A stretch of 43,948 bases of DNA from an uncultured Pelagibacteraceae bacterium (GTDB lineage: Bacteria; Pseudomonadota; Alphaproteobacteria; Pelagibacterales; Pelagibacteraceae): NCBI GenBank assembly GCA_902532225.1, contig CACAHI010000007.1, forward strand, positions 1 through 43,948, written 5' to 3'. Both the position numbers and the translations under genes were made by a program. This document shows, piece after piece, positions 8,448-16,541 of this stretch. Under the pieces are notes generated by a model, which was not told the DNA's origin, searched no databases, and saw only the letters and a list, made by a program, of their open reading frames with translations. Every line of letters starts with the position of its first letter. Positions within the stretch are counted from its first letter, which is position 1.

Positions 8448-9598
8448 TATCTTCTGAATCTTAAATTGTTTCTATTCAAATCACTTATCTTAGTACATCC
8501 CATTAACTTCATGTCCCTAACTAATTCTTCCTTATACTTTTGTATAGCCCTCTCAACACCTGCTTGTCCTCCAGCGGCTAATGCATAAAGATATAATCTT
8601 CCACCAGAGCAAGCTTTAGCGCCCAGAGATAATGCTTTAAGCATGTGAGTTCCTCTATGGATTCCACCTTCGCAAATAACATCTAATTTATCACCTACAG
8701 CATCAACAATTTCTGCAAGTTGATCAAAAGGAGATCTGGAACCATCGAGTTGTCTTCCACCGTGATTTGAAACCATTATGCCCGTGCATCCTATGTCAAC
8801 AGCTCTTTTAGCATCTTCAACACTCATCACTCCTTTTAAAGCAAAATGTCCACCCCATTGGGAACAAAGTTTTTCAGCATCTTTCCAATTCATAGATTGA
8901 TCAAGCATAGTAGAAAAATAATTTCCAATCGAAGAGTTAGTACTTGTACCTTCTTTCACAAAATCTTGAAGGTGGGGTAATTCAAACTTACCTTTTGTTA
9001 AATAATTTATTCCCCACATAGGCTTTGTGGCAAAACTAAATAAACTTGCTAATGTCAGTTTAGGTGGCGATGTAAAACCAGTATGTAAATCTCTTTCACG
9101 ATTACCACCAGTTATGGTATCTACTGTTAGAGCCATTACATCAAATTTTGCTGCTTTGGCTCTTTGTAAACAAGAATCATTTAAACCTCTGTCTTTGTGA
9201 AAATAAAACTGAAACATCTTTGGAGTATCAATCATTGAAGATATTTCTTCTACACTAACAGTTGCTAAGGCTGAAACACCAAACATGGTATTAAATTTTT
9301 GCGCTGCTTTTCCAACTGCTCTTTCACCATCATAGTGAAAAAGTCTTTGCAGCGCTGTTGGTGCTAAGTAAAAAGGTAAATCTAATTTTTTTCCAAATAT
9401 CGTAGTCGATAAATCAACATTCTCAACACCTCTTAAAACATTTGGTACTAAATCTACATCATCAAAAGCGCTTGTGTTTCTTTTGTAAGTAATTTCGTCA
9501 TCAGCAGCACCATCAATATAATGAAAAATAGGAGATGGTAATTTTTTTTTTGCTAATTTTCTAAAATCTTTAAAATTGTAACAGTCTTTTAATCTCAC
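8447..9598 (-). CDS. lldD: FMN-dependent L-2-hydroxyacid oxidase/dehydrogenase, paralogue B
   Basis: This is the second tandem copy of the FMN-dependent 2-hydroxyacid oxidase family, 383 residues, exactly as long as paralogue A. It keeps HYIDGAADDE, FYFHKDR, FALKGVMS and SNHGGRQLDG, so the catalytic His and Arg are present. The FMN-phosphate loop reads EGGIHRGTH in place of DGGVRRGTH, and the substrate-proximal region around residues 75-115 differs strongly from A. The start is GTG without a clear ribosome site. The copies diverged long ago and probably act on different 2-hydroxyacids. It is the first oxidase gene of the minus-strand run. Confidence 0.92.
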   Translation of the reverse strand: MRLKDCYNFKDFRKLAKKKLPSPIFHYIDGAADDEITYKRNTSAFDDVDLVPNVLRGVENVDLSTTIFGKKLDLPFYLAPTALQRLFHYDGERAVGKAAQKFNTMFGVSALATVSVEEISSMIDTPKMFQFYFHKDRGLNDSCLQRAKAAKFDVMALTVDTITGGNRERDLHTGFTSPPKLTLASLFSFATKPMWGINYLTKGKFELPHLQDFVKEGTSTNSSIGNYFSTMLDQSMNWKDAEKLCSQWGGHFALKGVMSVEDAKRAVDIGCTGIMVSNHGGRQLDGSRSPFDQLAEIVDAVGDKLDVICEGGIHRGTHMLKALSLGAKACSGGRLYLYALAAGGQAGVERAIQKYKEELVRDMKLMGCTKISDLNRNNLRFRR

Positions 9599-9608
9599 GA
9601 CTTTATTA

Positions 9609-10130
9609 TTAAAATTTTTTTAAAAGATTAAACATATAACTATTTGCACCTGGATTATCTTTTCCTAAGCTTGCATTAGATATATGATTGTAAGAAAGTC
9701 CCATTTGAGTATTAGACATTAGGTCATAAGAAACTTGAAGTTCACTTTTAAATTCCAACATATGTCCTAAATCTTTTCCATCACCCTCATGATAAAGTCC
9801 TGGGGTAAAACTGGGAGTTAAATTTAATTTTCCAACATTATATTGAGCTTGAATACCTGTGTAAATATAAGTGGCACTATCTGCGCTAACAAAAAAACCA
9901 CTTACTGGGGATATGGTTCCTAAAAAACTTTGTCTAAATAAATCTTCGTTTTGATGTTGAATACCTACAATTGTAGAATTTTTTTTATCATGACTAAAAT
10001 CAAATACACCTGTAAAAAAGTTAAACTCTTGATTTTTTTCCCCAAGTTCAGAATTTTTTTCCTCAGCGTTTATACTGAAGTTAACCTGAAATAATAAAGT
10101 TAATCCTAATATAATTAAAAGTTTTTTCAT
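9609..10130 (-). CDS. PagL-like outer-membrane protein (acyloxyacyl hydrolase / lipid A 3-O-deacylase family)
   Basis: This 173-residue protein has a signal peptide (residues 1-22) and then alternating strands ending in LLKKF, typical of a small outer-membrane beta-barrel. The segment YNHISNASLGKDNPGANS (148-164) matches the PagL signature, with the catalytic pair His149 and Ser151. The position where PagL has its catalytic Glu (14 after the His) is Asn163. PagL removes the 3-O acyl chain of lipid A; with the Glu changed, activity is uncertain. It sits between ccmH and the lldD pair, with 10-base gaps on both sides. Confidence 0.72.
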   Translation of the reverse strand: MKKLLIILGLTLLFQVNFSINAEEKNSELGEKNQEFNFFTGVFDFSHDKKNSTIVGIQHQNEDLFRQSFLGTISPVSGFFVSADSATYIYTGIQAQYNVGKLNLTPSFTPGLYHEGDGKDLGHMLEFKSELQVSYDLMSNTQMGLSYNHISNASLGKDNPGANSYMFNLLKKF

Positions 10131-10140
10131 TCAATATATT

Positions 10141-10485
10141 TTATGTTTTTTTTTTAAAAATTAAAATACCACCAAAAATAAAAATGGCTAATGGAAATAA
10201 CCATAAAAAATAAGTATTTTTGTTAAATTTTGGTTCGTATAGAATCCACTCACCATATTTGTCAGTTAAAAATTTATATATCTGCTTTTCAGTCATATTT
10301 TCATTTATTTTATCTTCAACTATCTTTTTTAGGCTATTTGCAAACTCCGACTGTGAGTCATATATTGACTGACCTTGGCATATTAAACATCTTAAGTTTT
10401 TGGTTATTTTATTTATTTTATTATTCTCAGTAGAAAAAGATATTGTTGGATACATAATTATAAGCAAGATCAAAATTTTTTTCAT
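10141..10485 (-). CDS. ccmH: Cytochrome c maturation protein CcmH
   Basis: This 114-residue protein has a signal peptide, the LRCLICQGQS motif with redox Cys33 and Cys36, and one C-terminal membrane helix (about residues 92-109). This is the short CcmH/CycL form. It keeps the apocytochrome CXXCH cysteines reduced for haem ligation with CcmF and CcmG. Its ATG overlaps the ccmG stop by 4 bases. No ccmI-like extension or neighbour follows. Confidence 0.93.
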   Translation of the reverse strand: MKKILILLIIMYPTISFSTENNKINKITKNLRCLICQGQSIYDSQSEFANSLKKIVEDKINENMTEKQIYKFLTDKYGEWILYEPKFNKNTYFLWLFPLAIFIFGGILIFKKKT

Positions 10486-11003
10486 TTTAAAATATTTTTT
10501 ATTTCATTAAAAGTTTTTAGATCAATTGGTCCAACAATTTTTTTAATTAATTTTTTTTTGGAATTGTAGATAAAAGTTTCTGGAACACCGTACGCACCAA
10601 AATTTATGCTATTTTTTCCATCATCATCAACCAATATTAAACTATAAGGATTTCCAAACTCACTTAAAAAATTTTGTGCATTTTTTTTTTTATCTTTATA
10701 ATTAATGCCAACCATATTTAATCTAGTATTCATTTTTAGCTCAGTTAAATATTTATGTTCTTCTCTACAAGGAAGGCACCAAGAGGACCATATATTAAGC
10801 AATGTAATTTTATTAATTTCAAATATATCCTTTTCAGTAATAATCTCATCCGAATCTAATTGTTTCATTTTAAAATTTATAATTTTTTTATCCATTAAAG
10901 CTTTTGGAGTGTATTTTTTACTTTCTTTAAGAGACTGAAAAAAAATAAAAAAACAAAAAACAAAAAAACAAAAAATTGAAATAAATTTTATTTTTGAGCT
11001 CAT
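10482..11003 (-). CDS. ccmG: Thiol:disulfide interchange protein CcmG (DsbE)
   Basis: This 173-residue thioredoxin-fold protein is membrane-anchored by an N-terminal helix (about residues 5-23) and faces the periplasm. The active site is WSSWCLPCREE (Cys76, Cys79). The later GVPETFIY segment carries the cis-proline and acidic residue typical of CcmG. It reduces apocytochrome c or CcmH. It overlaps ccmF and ccmH by 4 bases each and is clearly co-translated. Confidence 0.93.
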   Translation of the reverse strand: MSSKIKFISIFCFFVFCFFIFFQSLKESKKYTPKALMDKKIINFKMKQLDSDEIITEKDIFEINKITLLNIWSSWCLPCREEHKYLTELKMNTRLNMVGINYKDKKKNAQNFLSEFGNPYSLILVDDDGKNSINFGAYGVPETFIYNSKKKLIKKIVGPIDLKTFNEIKNILK

Positions 11004-12874
11004 TTTCGATATTTAAAAAAAGTTAAAGTACCACCTAGCGCAATTATTATTGTTGAAATCCAAATCCATATCATCAGAGGTTTTTTTTGATACCTTATAT
11101 TAAACATATTGCTATCATCAATTTTATTCATAACAATAAAGTTATCTGAGTATAAAGTTGAAAGTATATCAGCTTCTGACGTAATTATTACTGGCTGATT
11201 ATATATTCTAAGCTGTGGTTTAAGTATAATATCTTTATTGTTATTTGATTTAATTAAAAAAACACCTTCTACTTTTTTAAAATTTTTATCATTTGTCATG
11301 GAAATATTTTTGAAAAAAATACTTTCTTTTTCAAGTTTAAATTTCTCTCCAACACTTAAATTAAAATTATACTCTTCAGAAAAAATACTATTAAATAATA
11401 TACTTAAGACTAATAATGAAAATCCGAAATGAGATATTCTTTGACTTAAATTTTGTTTATTTCTTTTTATTAAATCTCTAATTGTTGCTAAAAATAAATA
11501 AATTGATCCTCCCATTATTAAGCTTAGAAATAAACCTTTATCTCCTATAAAAAGAAATAGGTAAGATGATATAGTGATTGATATAAAAAATAATACTACA
11601 TTTTGAAAATATATTTTTTGAAAATTAGATTTTAACCAACCCAATGAAGCTCCAAAACCCATAAATAATAAAAAAGGTATTAAAAAAATAGAAATTAATT
11701 TATTAAAAAAAGGAGGACCAACTGAAATTTTAGTATCGTTTATAACTTCTAAAAAAATTGGATAAATTGTTCCAATTAAAACTACGGATAAAAAATACAT
11801 CATAAACCAATTATTAATTAATATAGATAGATCATTAGTCAAAGTTATTTTATTTATATTTAAGTCTTGTTTGTGAAACTTAAAAAATATTACCAAAGAT
11901 AAAAAAATTAAAAGAAACAAAAAAATTAAAATAAATATTCCTCTTTGAGGGTCATTTGCAAATGTGTGTATTGAATTTAAAATACCAGATCTTACTAAAA
12001 AAGTTCCTGCTACACTTAAAACAAAAGTAGAGATAGATAAGATAATCACCCATCCTTTTAGTTGAGATTTTTTTTCAATAACTGCAAGAGAATGAATTAA
12101 AGCGGTCAGGGTTAGCCATGGCATTAACGAAACATTTTCAACTGGATCCCAAAACCAGAAACCACCCCAGCCTAATTCATAGTATGCCCAAATTGATCCC
12201 AACATTATTCCCACTGTCAAAAAAATCCAAGAAATTATTGCCCACTTTTTTATATGACTTGCCCAATTTCCATTTATATTTTGACTAATTAGAGCAGCTA
12301 ACGATGAGGAGAAAATTATAGAGCAACCTACATATCCAATATACAAAATAGGAGGATGAACAGCTAATGCTGGGTCTTGTAAAATAGGATTTAAACCCAA
12401 TCCTTCATTAGGTATAGGAAAAATTATATCAAATGGGTTAGAAGTAACTAAAGTAAAAATCAGGAAACCTAAAATAATTATTTGTTGAAACAAAAGAGTC
12501 AACGTTAAATATTTTTTTTCTTTTTTTTGAGATGTAAATAAAAAAAGCAAACAAAAAATTATTAAAACTAATATCCACAACAATAAACTTCCCTCGTGAT
12601 TGCCCCATGTTCCTGATAATTTATAAAAAAAAGGTTTTGTGGTATGTGAATTTTCATAAACAGTTTTATTAATAAACTGAGAATTTAAAAATGAAAATAT
12701 TAGACTAAAAAAACTTATAACAACTAATAAAAATTGTAGAAAATTAAGATTGATTAAATTTGAATAGTAATTTTTATTTAAAAATTTTAATTGTTTAAAA
12801 CAAAAAAATAATATTAAAATCGATATTGCTAAAACAAAAATTAAAGAATAATAACCAATTTGACTAAGTATCAA
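11000..12874 (-). CDS. ccmF: Haem lyase subunit CcmF
   Basis: This 624-residue polytopic membrane protein carries the tryptophan-rich haem-handling WWD domain (YELGWGGFWFWDPVENVSLMPW, near residues 232-253), GTWGNHEGSLLLW near residue 89, and conserved periplasmic His positions. It attaches haem to apocytochrome c with CcmH. The start is TTG at 12874, supported by a strong GGAGGG site 7 bases upstream inside the end of ccmE; it follows the ccmE TAA without a gap. The protein is slightly shorter than the usual 640-660. Confidence 0.95.
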   Translation of the reverse strand: MILSQIGYYSLIFVLAISILILFFCFKQLKFLNKNYYSNLINLNFLQFLLVVISFFSLIFSFLNSQFINKTVYENSHTTKPFFYKLSGTWGNHEGSLLLWILVLIIFCLLFLFTSQKKEKKYLTLTLLFQQIIILGFLIFTLVTSNPFDIIFPIPNEGLGLNPILQDPALAVHPPILYIGYVGCSIIFSSSLAALISQNINGNWASHIKKWAIISWIFLTVGIMLGSIWAYYELGWGGFWFWDPVENVSLMPWLTLTALIHSLAVIEKKSQLKGWVIILSISTFVLSVAGTFLVRSGILNSIHTFANDPQRGIFILIFLFLLIFLSLVIFFKFHKQDLNINKITLTNDLSILINNWFMMYFLSVVLIGTIYPIFLEVINDTKISVGPPFFNKLISIFLIPFLLFMGFGASLGWLKSNFQKIYFQNVVLFFISITISSYLFLFIGDKGLFLSLIMGGSIYLFLATIRDLIKRNKQNLSQRISHFGFSLLVLSILFNSIFSEEYNFNLSVGEKFKLEKESIFFKNISMTNDKNFKKVEGVFLIKSNNNKDIILKPQLRIYNQPVIITSEADILSTLYSDNFIVMNKIDDSNMFNIRYQKKPLMIWIWISTIIIALGGTLTFFKYRK

Positions 12875-13294
12875 TTACTTACCCTCCAAAGCTTCTTTTA
12901 CTTCTGGTGGCATATAATTTTCATCATGCTTTGCCAAAATTTTATTCGCAATAAAAAAATTTTTATCTCTTAAATATCCCTCGGCTACAACACCTTTTTC
13001 TTCTTTGAATAGATTTGGAACTGACCCAGAAAATGAAACAATAATTTCATTAGAAAAATCTGTAATTACAAAATTAATATTGTTCGAATCTATTTTAATT
13101 GAATTTTTTTTTACCATTCCACCAACCCTCAATTTTTCATTTGTAATTTCTCTCAAATTATTAATTTCAGTAGGTGATAAAAAATACACTACATTACTTT
13201 TTAAATTATTTAAAACTAAGTAGGATGTTAAAATTGTAATTAATATAAGTGCAAAAATAAAAATAAATCTAAGTTTTACTTTTTTACCATACAT
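12875..13294 (-). CDS. ccmE: Haem chaperone CcmE
   Basis: This 139-residue haem chaperone has an N-terminal membrane anchor (about residues 8-28) and an OB-fold domain. The [12 protein letters not shown] motif holds the covalent haem-binding His123 and the conserved tyrosine four residues later. It carries haem from CcmC to CcmF. It lies 21 bases after ccmD and directly before the TTG start of ccmF. Confidence 0.95.
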   Translation of the reverse strand: MYGKKVKLRFIFIFALILITILTSYLVLNNLKSNVVYFLSPTEINNLREITNEKLRVGGMVKKNSIKIDSNNINFVITDFSNEIIVSFSGSVPNLFKEEKGVVAEGYLRDKNFFIANKILAKHDENYMPPEVKEALEGK

Positions 13295-13315
13295 TTAATT
13301 TTTTAGATTTTGAAA

Positions 13316-13549
13316 TTAGTTTTTTGATTTAACAGCAAATTTTAAAACACTTACAGTTTCTTTTGATTCAGGTAAATATTTAGCTCTATCTTTTTTATAA
13401 ATCGAATATCTTGAAAAAAATTTCATTTTTTCTTTTTTTAGATTCTTACTAATTATAAAGTGCAGAGTTACAAAATTTATTATTGTAAAAATGAAAGCAG
13501 ACCAAACGAATATACCGTGTCCATCCATATTAAGAAAATTTAATATCAT
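13316..13549 (-). CDS. ccmD: Cytochrome c maturation protein CcmD
   Basis: This is a 77-residue single-helix protein. MDGHGIFVWSAFIF at residue 8 onward is the typical CcmD start (Gly-Tyr/His-Gly before the helix), followed by a basic cytoplasmic tail. Its ATG overlaps the ccmC TGA by 4 bases. CcmD helps release haem-loaded CcmE from CcmC. The internal Met8 could be the true start, which would bring it nearer the usual size. Confidence 0.85.
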   Translation of the reverse strand: MILNFLNMDGHGIFVWSAFIFTIINFVTLHFIISKNLKKEKMKFFSRYSIYKKDRAKYLPESKETVSVLKFAVKSKN

Positions 13550-14253
13550 AATCTATCGAGCCTTTTATTCCTAAGTTTTATCAGTTCAGTATTATATTTC
13601 ATCAAAAAAATTAACAATGAAAAGAGAGCAAATGACGCAGTCATTATTAGCAAAGGTAATAACATTGAGTTATGAATTGATGTTTCAGATAAAATCTTAA
13701 CACTTGAAGGTTGATGTAATGTAGACCACCATTCTACAGAAAACTTGATTATTGGAATGTTTATTAATCCTAGAATTGCAATGATTGATGAAATTTTATT
13801 TAGATTTTTACTTTTTTTAAATAAACTAAATGAAACTAAATAAATAAAATAAAATAAAAATAAAATTAACATAGATGTTATTCTGGCATCCCATGCCCAC
13901 CAAGTTCCCCATGTTGGTTTTCCCCAAATAGAACCTGTAACTAGAGCAATGAGATTAAAAACTAGTCCGGAAGGAGCTAAGCTTTTACATATAATTAAAA
14001 AATTTTTAATTTTGAATATGAAAGAAAATATAGACAATATTCCTATGACAGAAAATATCCCTAGTGAAATCCAAGCTGATGGCACATGGACATACATTAT
14101 ACGTGCGGAATTTCCTTGTACATAATCTTGAGGAGATACTATAAGTCCTTCCCATAACCCCAGAACAAGCAATGATACAAAAAAATAGAAAATTAATTTT
14201 TGATATTTTAAACAAAAAAATAAAAATTTATCACTCTGAAAAAAAGTAAACAT
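13546..14253 (-). CDS. ccmC: Haem exporter protein CcmC
   Basis: This 235-residue membrane protein with six helices carries the short WWD signature WGKPTWGTWWAWDARITSML (residues 111-130) flanked by His positions, including YVHVPSAW near residue 55. It loads haem onto CcmE. It is the first gene of the minus-strand ccmC-D-E-F-G-H run. The ABC-type partners CcmA and CcmB are not in this window. Confidence 0.95.
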   Translation of the reverse strand: MFTFFQSDKFLFFCLKYQKLIFYFFVSLLVLGLWEGLIVSPQDYVQGNSARIMYVHVPSAWISLGIFSVIGILSIFSFIFKIKNFLIICKSLAPSGLVFNLIALVTGSIWGKPTWGTWWAWDARITSMLILFLFYFIYLVSFSLFKKSKNLNKISSIIAILGLINIPIIKFSVEWWSTLHQPSSVKILSETSIHNSMLLPLLIMTASFALFSLLIFLMKYNTELIKLRNKRLDRL

Positions 14254-14303
14254 ATCATTATTATAGATTTAATTTTTTATTTTGAAACTGTTAAGATTAT
14301 CCC

Positions 14304-14349
14304 GACCAAGAACTATGAGGGAGATAAGGGAAAGTTTAAATTCTTGGTC
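14304..14349 (-). promoter_or_regulatory. Stem-loop in the predicted 5' leader of the ccm operon
   Basis: On the minus strand GACCAAGAA (14349-14341) pairs perfectly with UUCUUGGUC (14312-14304), enclosing a 28-base pyrimidine-rich loop that contains CUUUCCCUUAUCUCCC. The GGGAUAA just after the stem (14303-14297) can pair with UCCC in the loop, extending to seven pairs if two bases are skipped, which would make an H-type pseudoknot. No U-tract follows, so it is not a terminator. It lies 51 bases before the ccmC start. Its role is unknown. Confidence 0.5.
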
Positions 14350-14355
14350 AAGATA

Positions 14356-14384
14356 TAATTATTTTTAACCCTTGGATATGACAA
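14356..14384 (-). promoter_or_regulatory. Predicted sigma-70-like promoter for the ccm operon
   Basis: On the minus strand TTGTCA (14384-14379) is followed by a 17-base spacer and TAATTA (14361-14356). Transcription would start close to 14349, exactly the first base of the stem-loop leader. The gap between hspQ and ccmC (14254-14425) holds no reading frame of note. Confidence 0.45.
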
Positions 14385-14425
14385 AGTTTTGAAATAAATG
14401 TGTTTAAAAAATGTCTTAAAGTTTC

Positions 14426-14746
14426 TTAGTTAGAGGGCTTAAAATAAGAAGATCCTTTTCTTCCTGAGAAAATCTCATTAATTAAAGGATGTTTTATTGG
14501 TTCTTCTGAATCATCAATTAGAAGATTCTGTTCAGACACATAAGCCTCGTAAGTAATATCTTCATTTTCTGCAAGAAGATGGTAAAAAGGTTGGTCTTTT
14601 TTGGGTCTAACCTTTTTAGGTATAGACTCATACCACTCCTCAGAATTGTTAAATTCGAAATCTACATCGTAAATAACGCCCCTAAAATCAAAATGTTTAT
14701 GTTTTACAATATCACCGATGGAAAATTTGGCATTTTTAGTGGACAT
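14426..14746 (-). CDS. hspQ: Heat-shock protein HspQ (YccV family)
   Basis: This 106-residue protein has the KFSIGDIVKHKHFDFRGVIYDVD start, then QPFYHLLAENEDITYEAYVSEQNL, diagnostic of the HspQ/YccV family (hemimethylated-DNA-binding-type fold). In enterobacteria HspQ acts as a specificity factor for Lon protease. Here it lies upstream of the ccm operon on the same strand and divergent from yciB across a 77-base gap. Confidence 0.92.
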   Translation of the reverse strand: MSTKNAKFSIGDIVKHKHFDFRGVIYDVDFEFNNSEEWYESIPKKVRPKKDQPFYHLLAENEDITYEAYVSEQNLLIDDSEEPIKHPLINEIFSGRKGSSYFKPSN

Positions 14747-14823
14747 ACGTTTAATATGGATATTTATAATTAAAAATCAATAAAAAAATTATTAAAGTTT
14801 AATTAATCTGTTAATATAAATTT

Positions 14824-15375
14824 GTGAATAAATCTTTTGTTAAATTTGTCACAGACTTTGGACCTTTAGTGATTTTTTTCTTTTACTATTACAACAGTGG
14901 TAAAGATTTAAGAGTTGCAATACCTCCTTTCATAATTGCAACTTTAATTGCATTGTTAATTGTTTGGATACTAGAAAAAAAAATTCCTATGATTCCACTA
15001 ATTGGTGGAATATTAATTACTTTTTTTGGTGGTTTAACAATTTATTTTAAAAACCCTATATTTATCTACATAAAACCAACTGTAATTAATATTTTATTTG
15101 GCTTAGCTATATTTTTTGGAAGATATTTTACAAATGAACCTGTTTTAAAAAAAATAATGGGTAAATCGTTATCTTTAACTTCCGATGGTTGGAATTTATT
15201 AAACAATAGATGGATGTATTTTTTCTTTGCTTTGGCTTTTTTAAATGAAGTTGTATGGAGAACTCAATCAGAAGAATTTTGGGTTAATTTTAAAGTATGG
15301 GGTATATTACCAATAACTTTTATTTTTACAGCCTTTCAAATACCCTTGATAAATAAATATAAAATTAATGAATAA
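14824..15375 (+). CDS. yciB: Inner membrane-spanning protein YciB / septation protein IspZ
   Basis: This 183-residue membrane protein of the IspZ/YciB family has five or six helices. It begins FGPLVIFFFYYY after a short leader and has the family motifs FGRYFTNEPVLKKIMGK and LNEVVWRTQSEEFWVNFKVWG. The start is GTG with little ribosome-site support, but it aligns with the usual family start. It is implicated in cell-envelope synthesis and septation. Its end overlaps the DUF2794 gene by 8 bases. Confidence 0.92.
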   Translation: MNKSFVKFVTDFGPLVIFFFYYYNSGKDLRVAIPPFIIATLIALLIVWILEKKIPMIPLIGGILITFFGGLTIYFKNPIFIYIKPTVINILFGLAIFFGRYFTNEPVLKKIMGKSLSLTSDGWNLLNNRWMYFFFALAFLNEVVWRTQSEEFWVNFKVWGILPITFIFTAFQIPLINKYKINE

Positions 15376-15706
15376 AAATTTAAAATTAGTAATTAATAAT
15401 ACTTCACAAAATTTTGACGAAAAATATTTTTTTGAAAAAAATGAATTAAAAATAATTTTAGATTTATATGCAAAAATGGTATCTGAAGGTTCTTGGAAAG
15501 ACTATGGTCTTAGTATATCAAGTAAACAAGTAGGTTTTAGTGTTTTTAAAAATGCTACTGAAAGTGCTATGTACAAAATATGTAAAAATTTTAAACCAAA
15601 CAATAAAAGTTTAAAGTATTTAGTTACAGATTCAAAAGGAAAGATATTAAAAAATTCTAATGATTTAAAAATTTTGCTTAAAAATATTAATTGGAAGAAA
15701 CTTTAA
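15368..15706 (+). CDS. DUF2794 family protein
   Basis: This 112-residue soluble protein resembles the alphaproteobacterial DUF2794 family: a conserved SWKDYGLSISSKQVGFSVFK segment near residues 39-58, then SAMYKICKNFK and a C-terminal lysine-rich end. No catalytic motif is evident. It starts inside the end of yciB, so it is probably co-translated. Function is unknown. Confidence 0.72.
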   Translation: MNKNLKLVINNTSQNFDEKYFFEKNELKIILDLYAKMVSEGSWKDYGLSISSKQVGFSVFKNATESAMYKICKNFKPNNKSLKYLVTDSKGKILKNSNDLKILLKNINWKKL

Positions 15707-15708
15707 GA

Positions 15709-16470
15709 TTATCTTCTTTGACCAAAAAGTCTTAATAACATTATGAATAAATTAATAAAATCTAGATAAAGAGTTAGAGCTCCCATTACTGCTTTTTTAC
15801 CAATTAATTCACCTGTATCAGAAGCTGCGTACATGTTTTTTATTTTTTGGGTATCATATGCAGTCAAACCAACAAAAATAAGAACTCCTAATATTGAAAT
15901 TACAAAATACATCATTGATGATTTTAAAAATATATTAACTAAAGATGCAATTATAATTCCAATTAAACCCATCATTAAAAAAGATCCAAATTTTGTCAAA
16001 TCTCTTTTTGTTGTATAGCCATAAATACTCATAGCTCCAAAAGTTGCTGATGTTATAAAAAATACTCTAGCAACACTTGCCCCTGTGTAAACTAATAATA
16101 TCCAAGATAATGATAAACCCATTAGAGCTGCAAATATCCAAAAAACAGTTTGTGCTTTCGCAGCACTCATTTTATTAATTCCAAAACTCATGTAAAAAAC
16201 TATTCCTAATGGTGCAAGCATTACGATCCACTTTAATCCTGAAAAGAAAAGTGCATTTCCTAAGCTCGTAAAACCAGATATAGCTCCGCTCGCGTCAGTT
16301 ACCACTGACATTTTGAAAGATAATAAAGCTATTATTCCAGTTAACAGAACTCCGGTTGCCATATAATTATAAACTTTTAACATGTAGGCTCTTAGGCCTT
16401 CATCCATGACTACAGTTTTTTGCTTAGTAGTTGTAGATCTGTTTAAAATATTATTTCTGTTGAATTCCAT
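15709..16470 (-). CDS. Bax inhibitor-1 / YccA-YbhL family membrane protein
   Basis: This 253-residue protein has seven hydrophobic segments and the family's C-terminal LTAYDTQKIKNMY and LYLDFINLFIMLLRLFG motifs. The N-terminus is polar, about 30 residues. Bacterial BI-1 proteins are proton-sensitive cation (calcium) leak channels or protease modulators. It converges with the DUF2794 gene (2-base gap) and is divergent from the aldo/keto reductase across 71 bases. Confidence 0.93.
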   Translation of the reverse strand: MEFNRNNILNRSTTTKQKTVVMDEGLRAYMLKVYNYMATGVLLTGIIALLSFKMSVVTDASGAISGFTSLGNALFFSGLKWIVMLAPLGIVFYMSFGINKMSAAKAQTVFWIFAALMGLSLSWILLVYTGASVARVFFITSATFGAMSIYGYTTKRDLTKFGSFLMMGLIGIIIASLVNIFLKSSMMYFVISILGVLIFVGLTAYDTQKIKNMYAASDTGELIGKKAVMGALTLYLDFINLFIMLLRLFGQRR

Positions 16471-16541
16471 ACTATTTATATAATAGTCTTTTACTATTTA
16501 TTCAAGATATCATAAAAACCTTAAAAAATATTTAATATTCA

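Noticed and set aside
16471..16487. Palindrome ACTATT-TATAT-AATAGT just ahead of the Bax-inhibitor-like gene
   Set aside because: Such AT-only symmetry is expected by chance at this base composition; no other evidence of an operator or hairpin.
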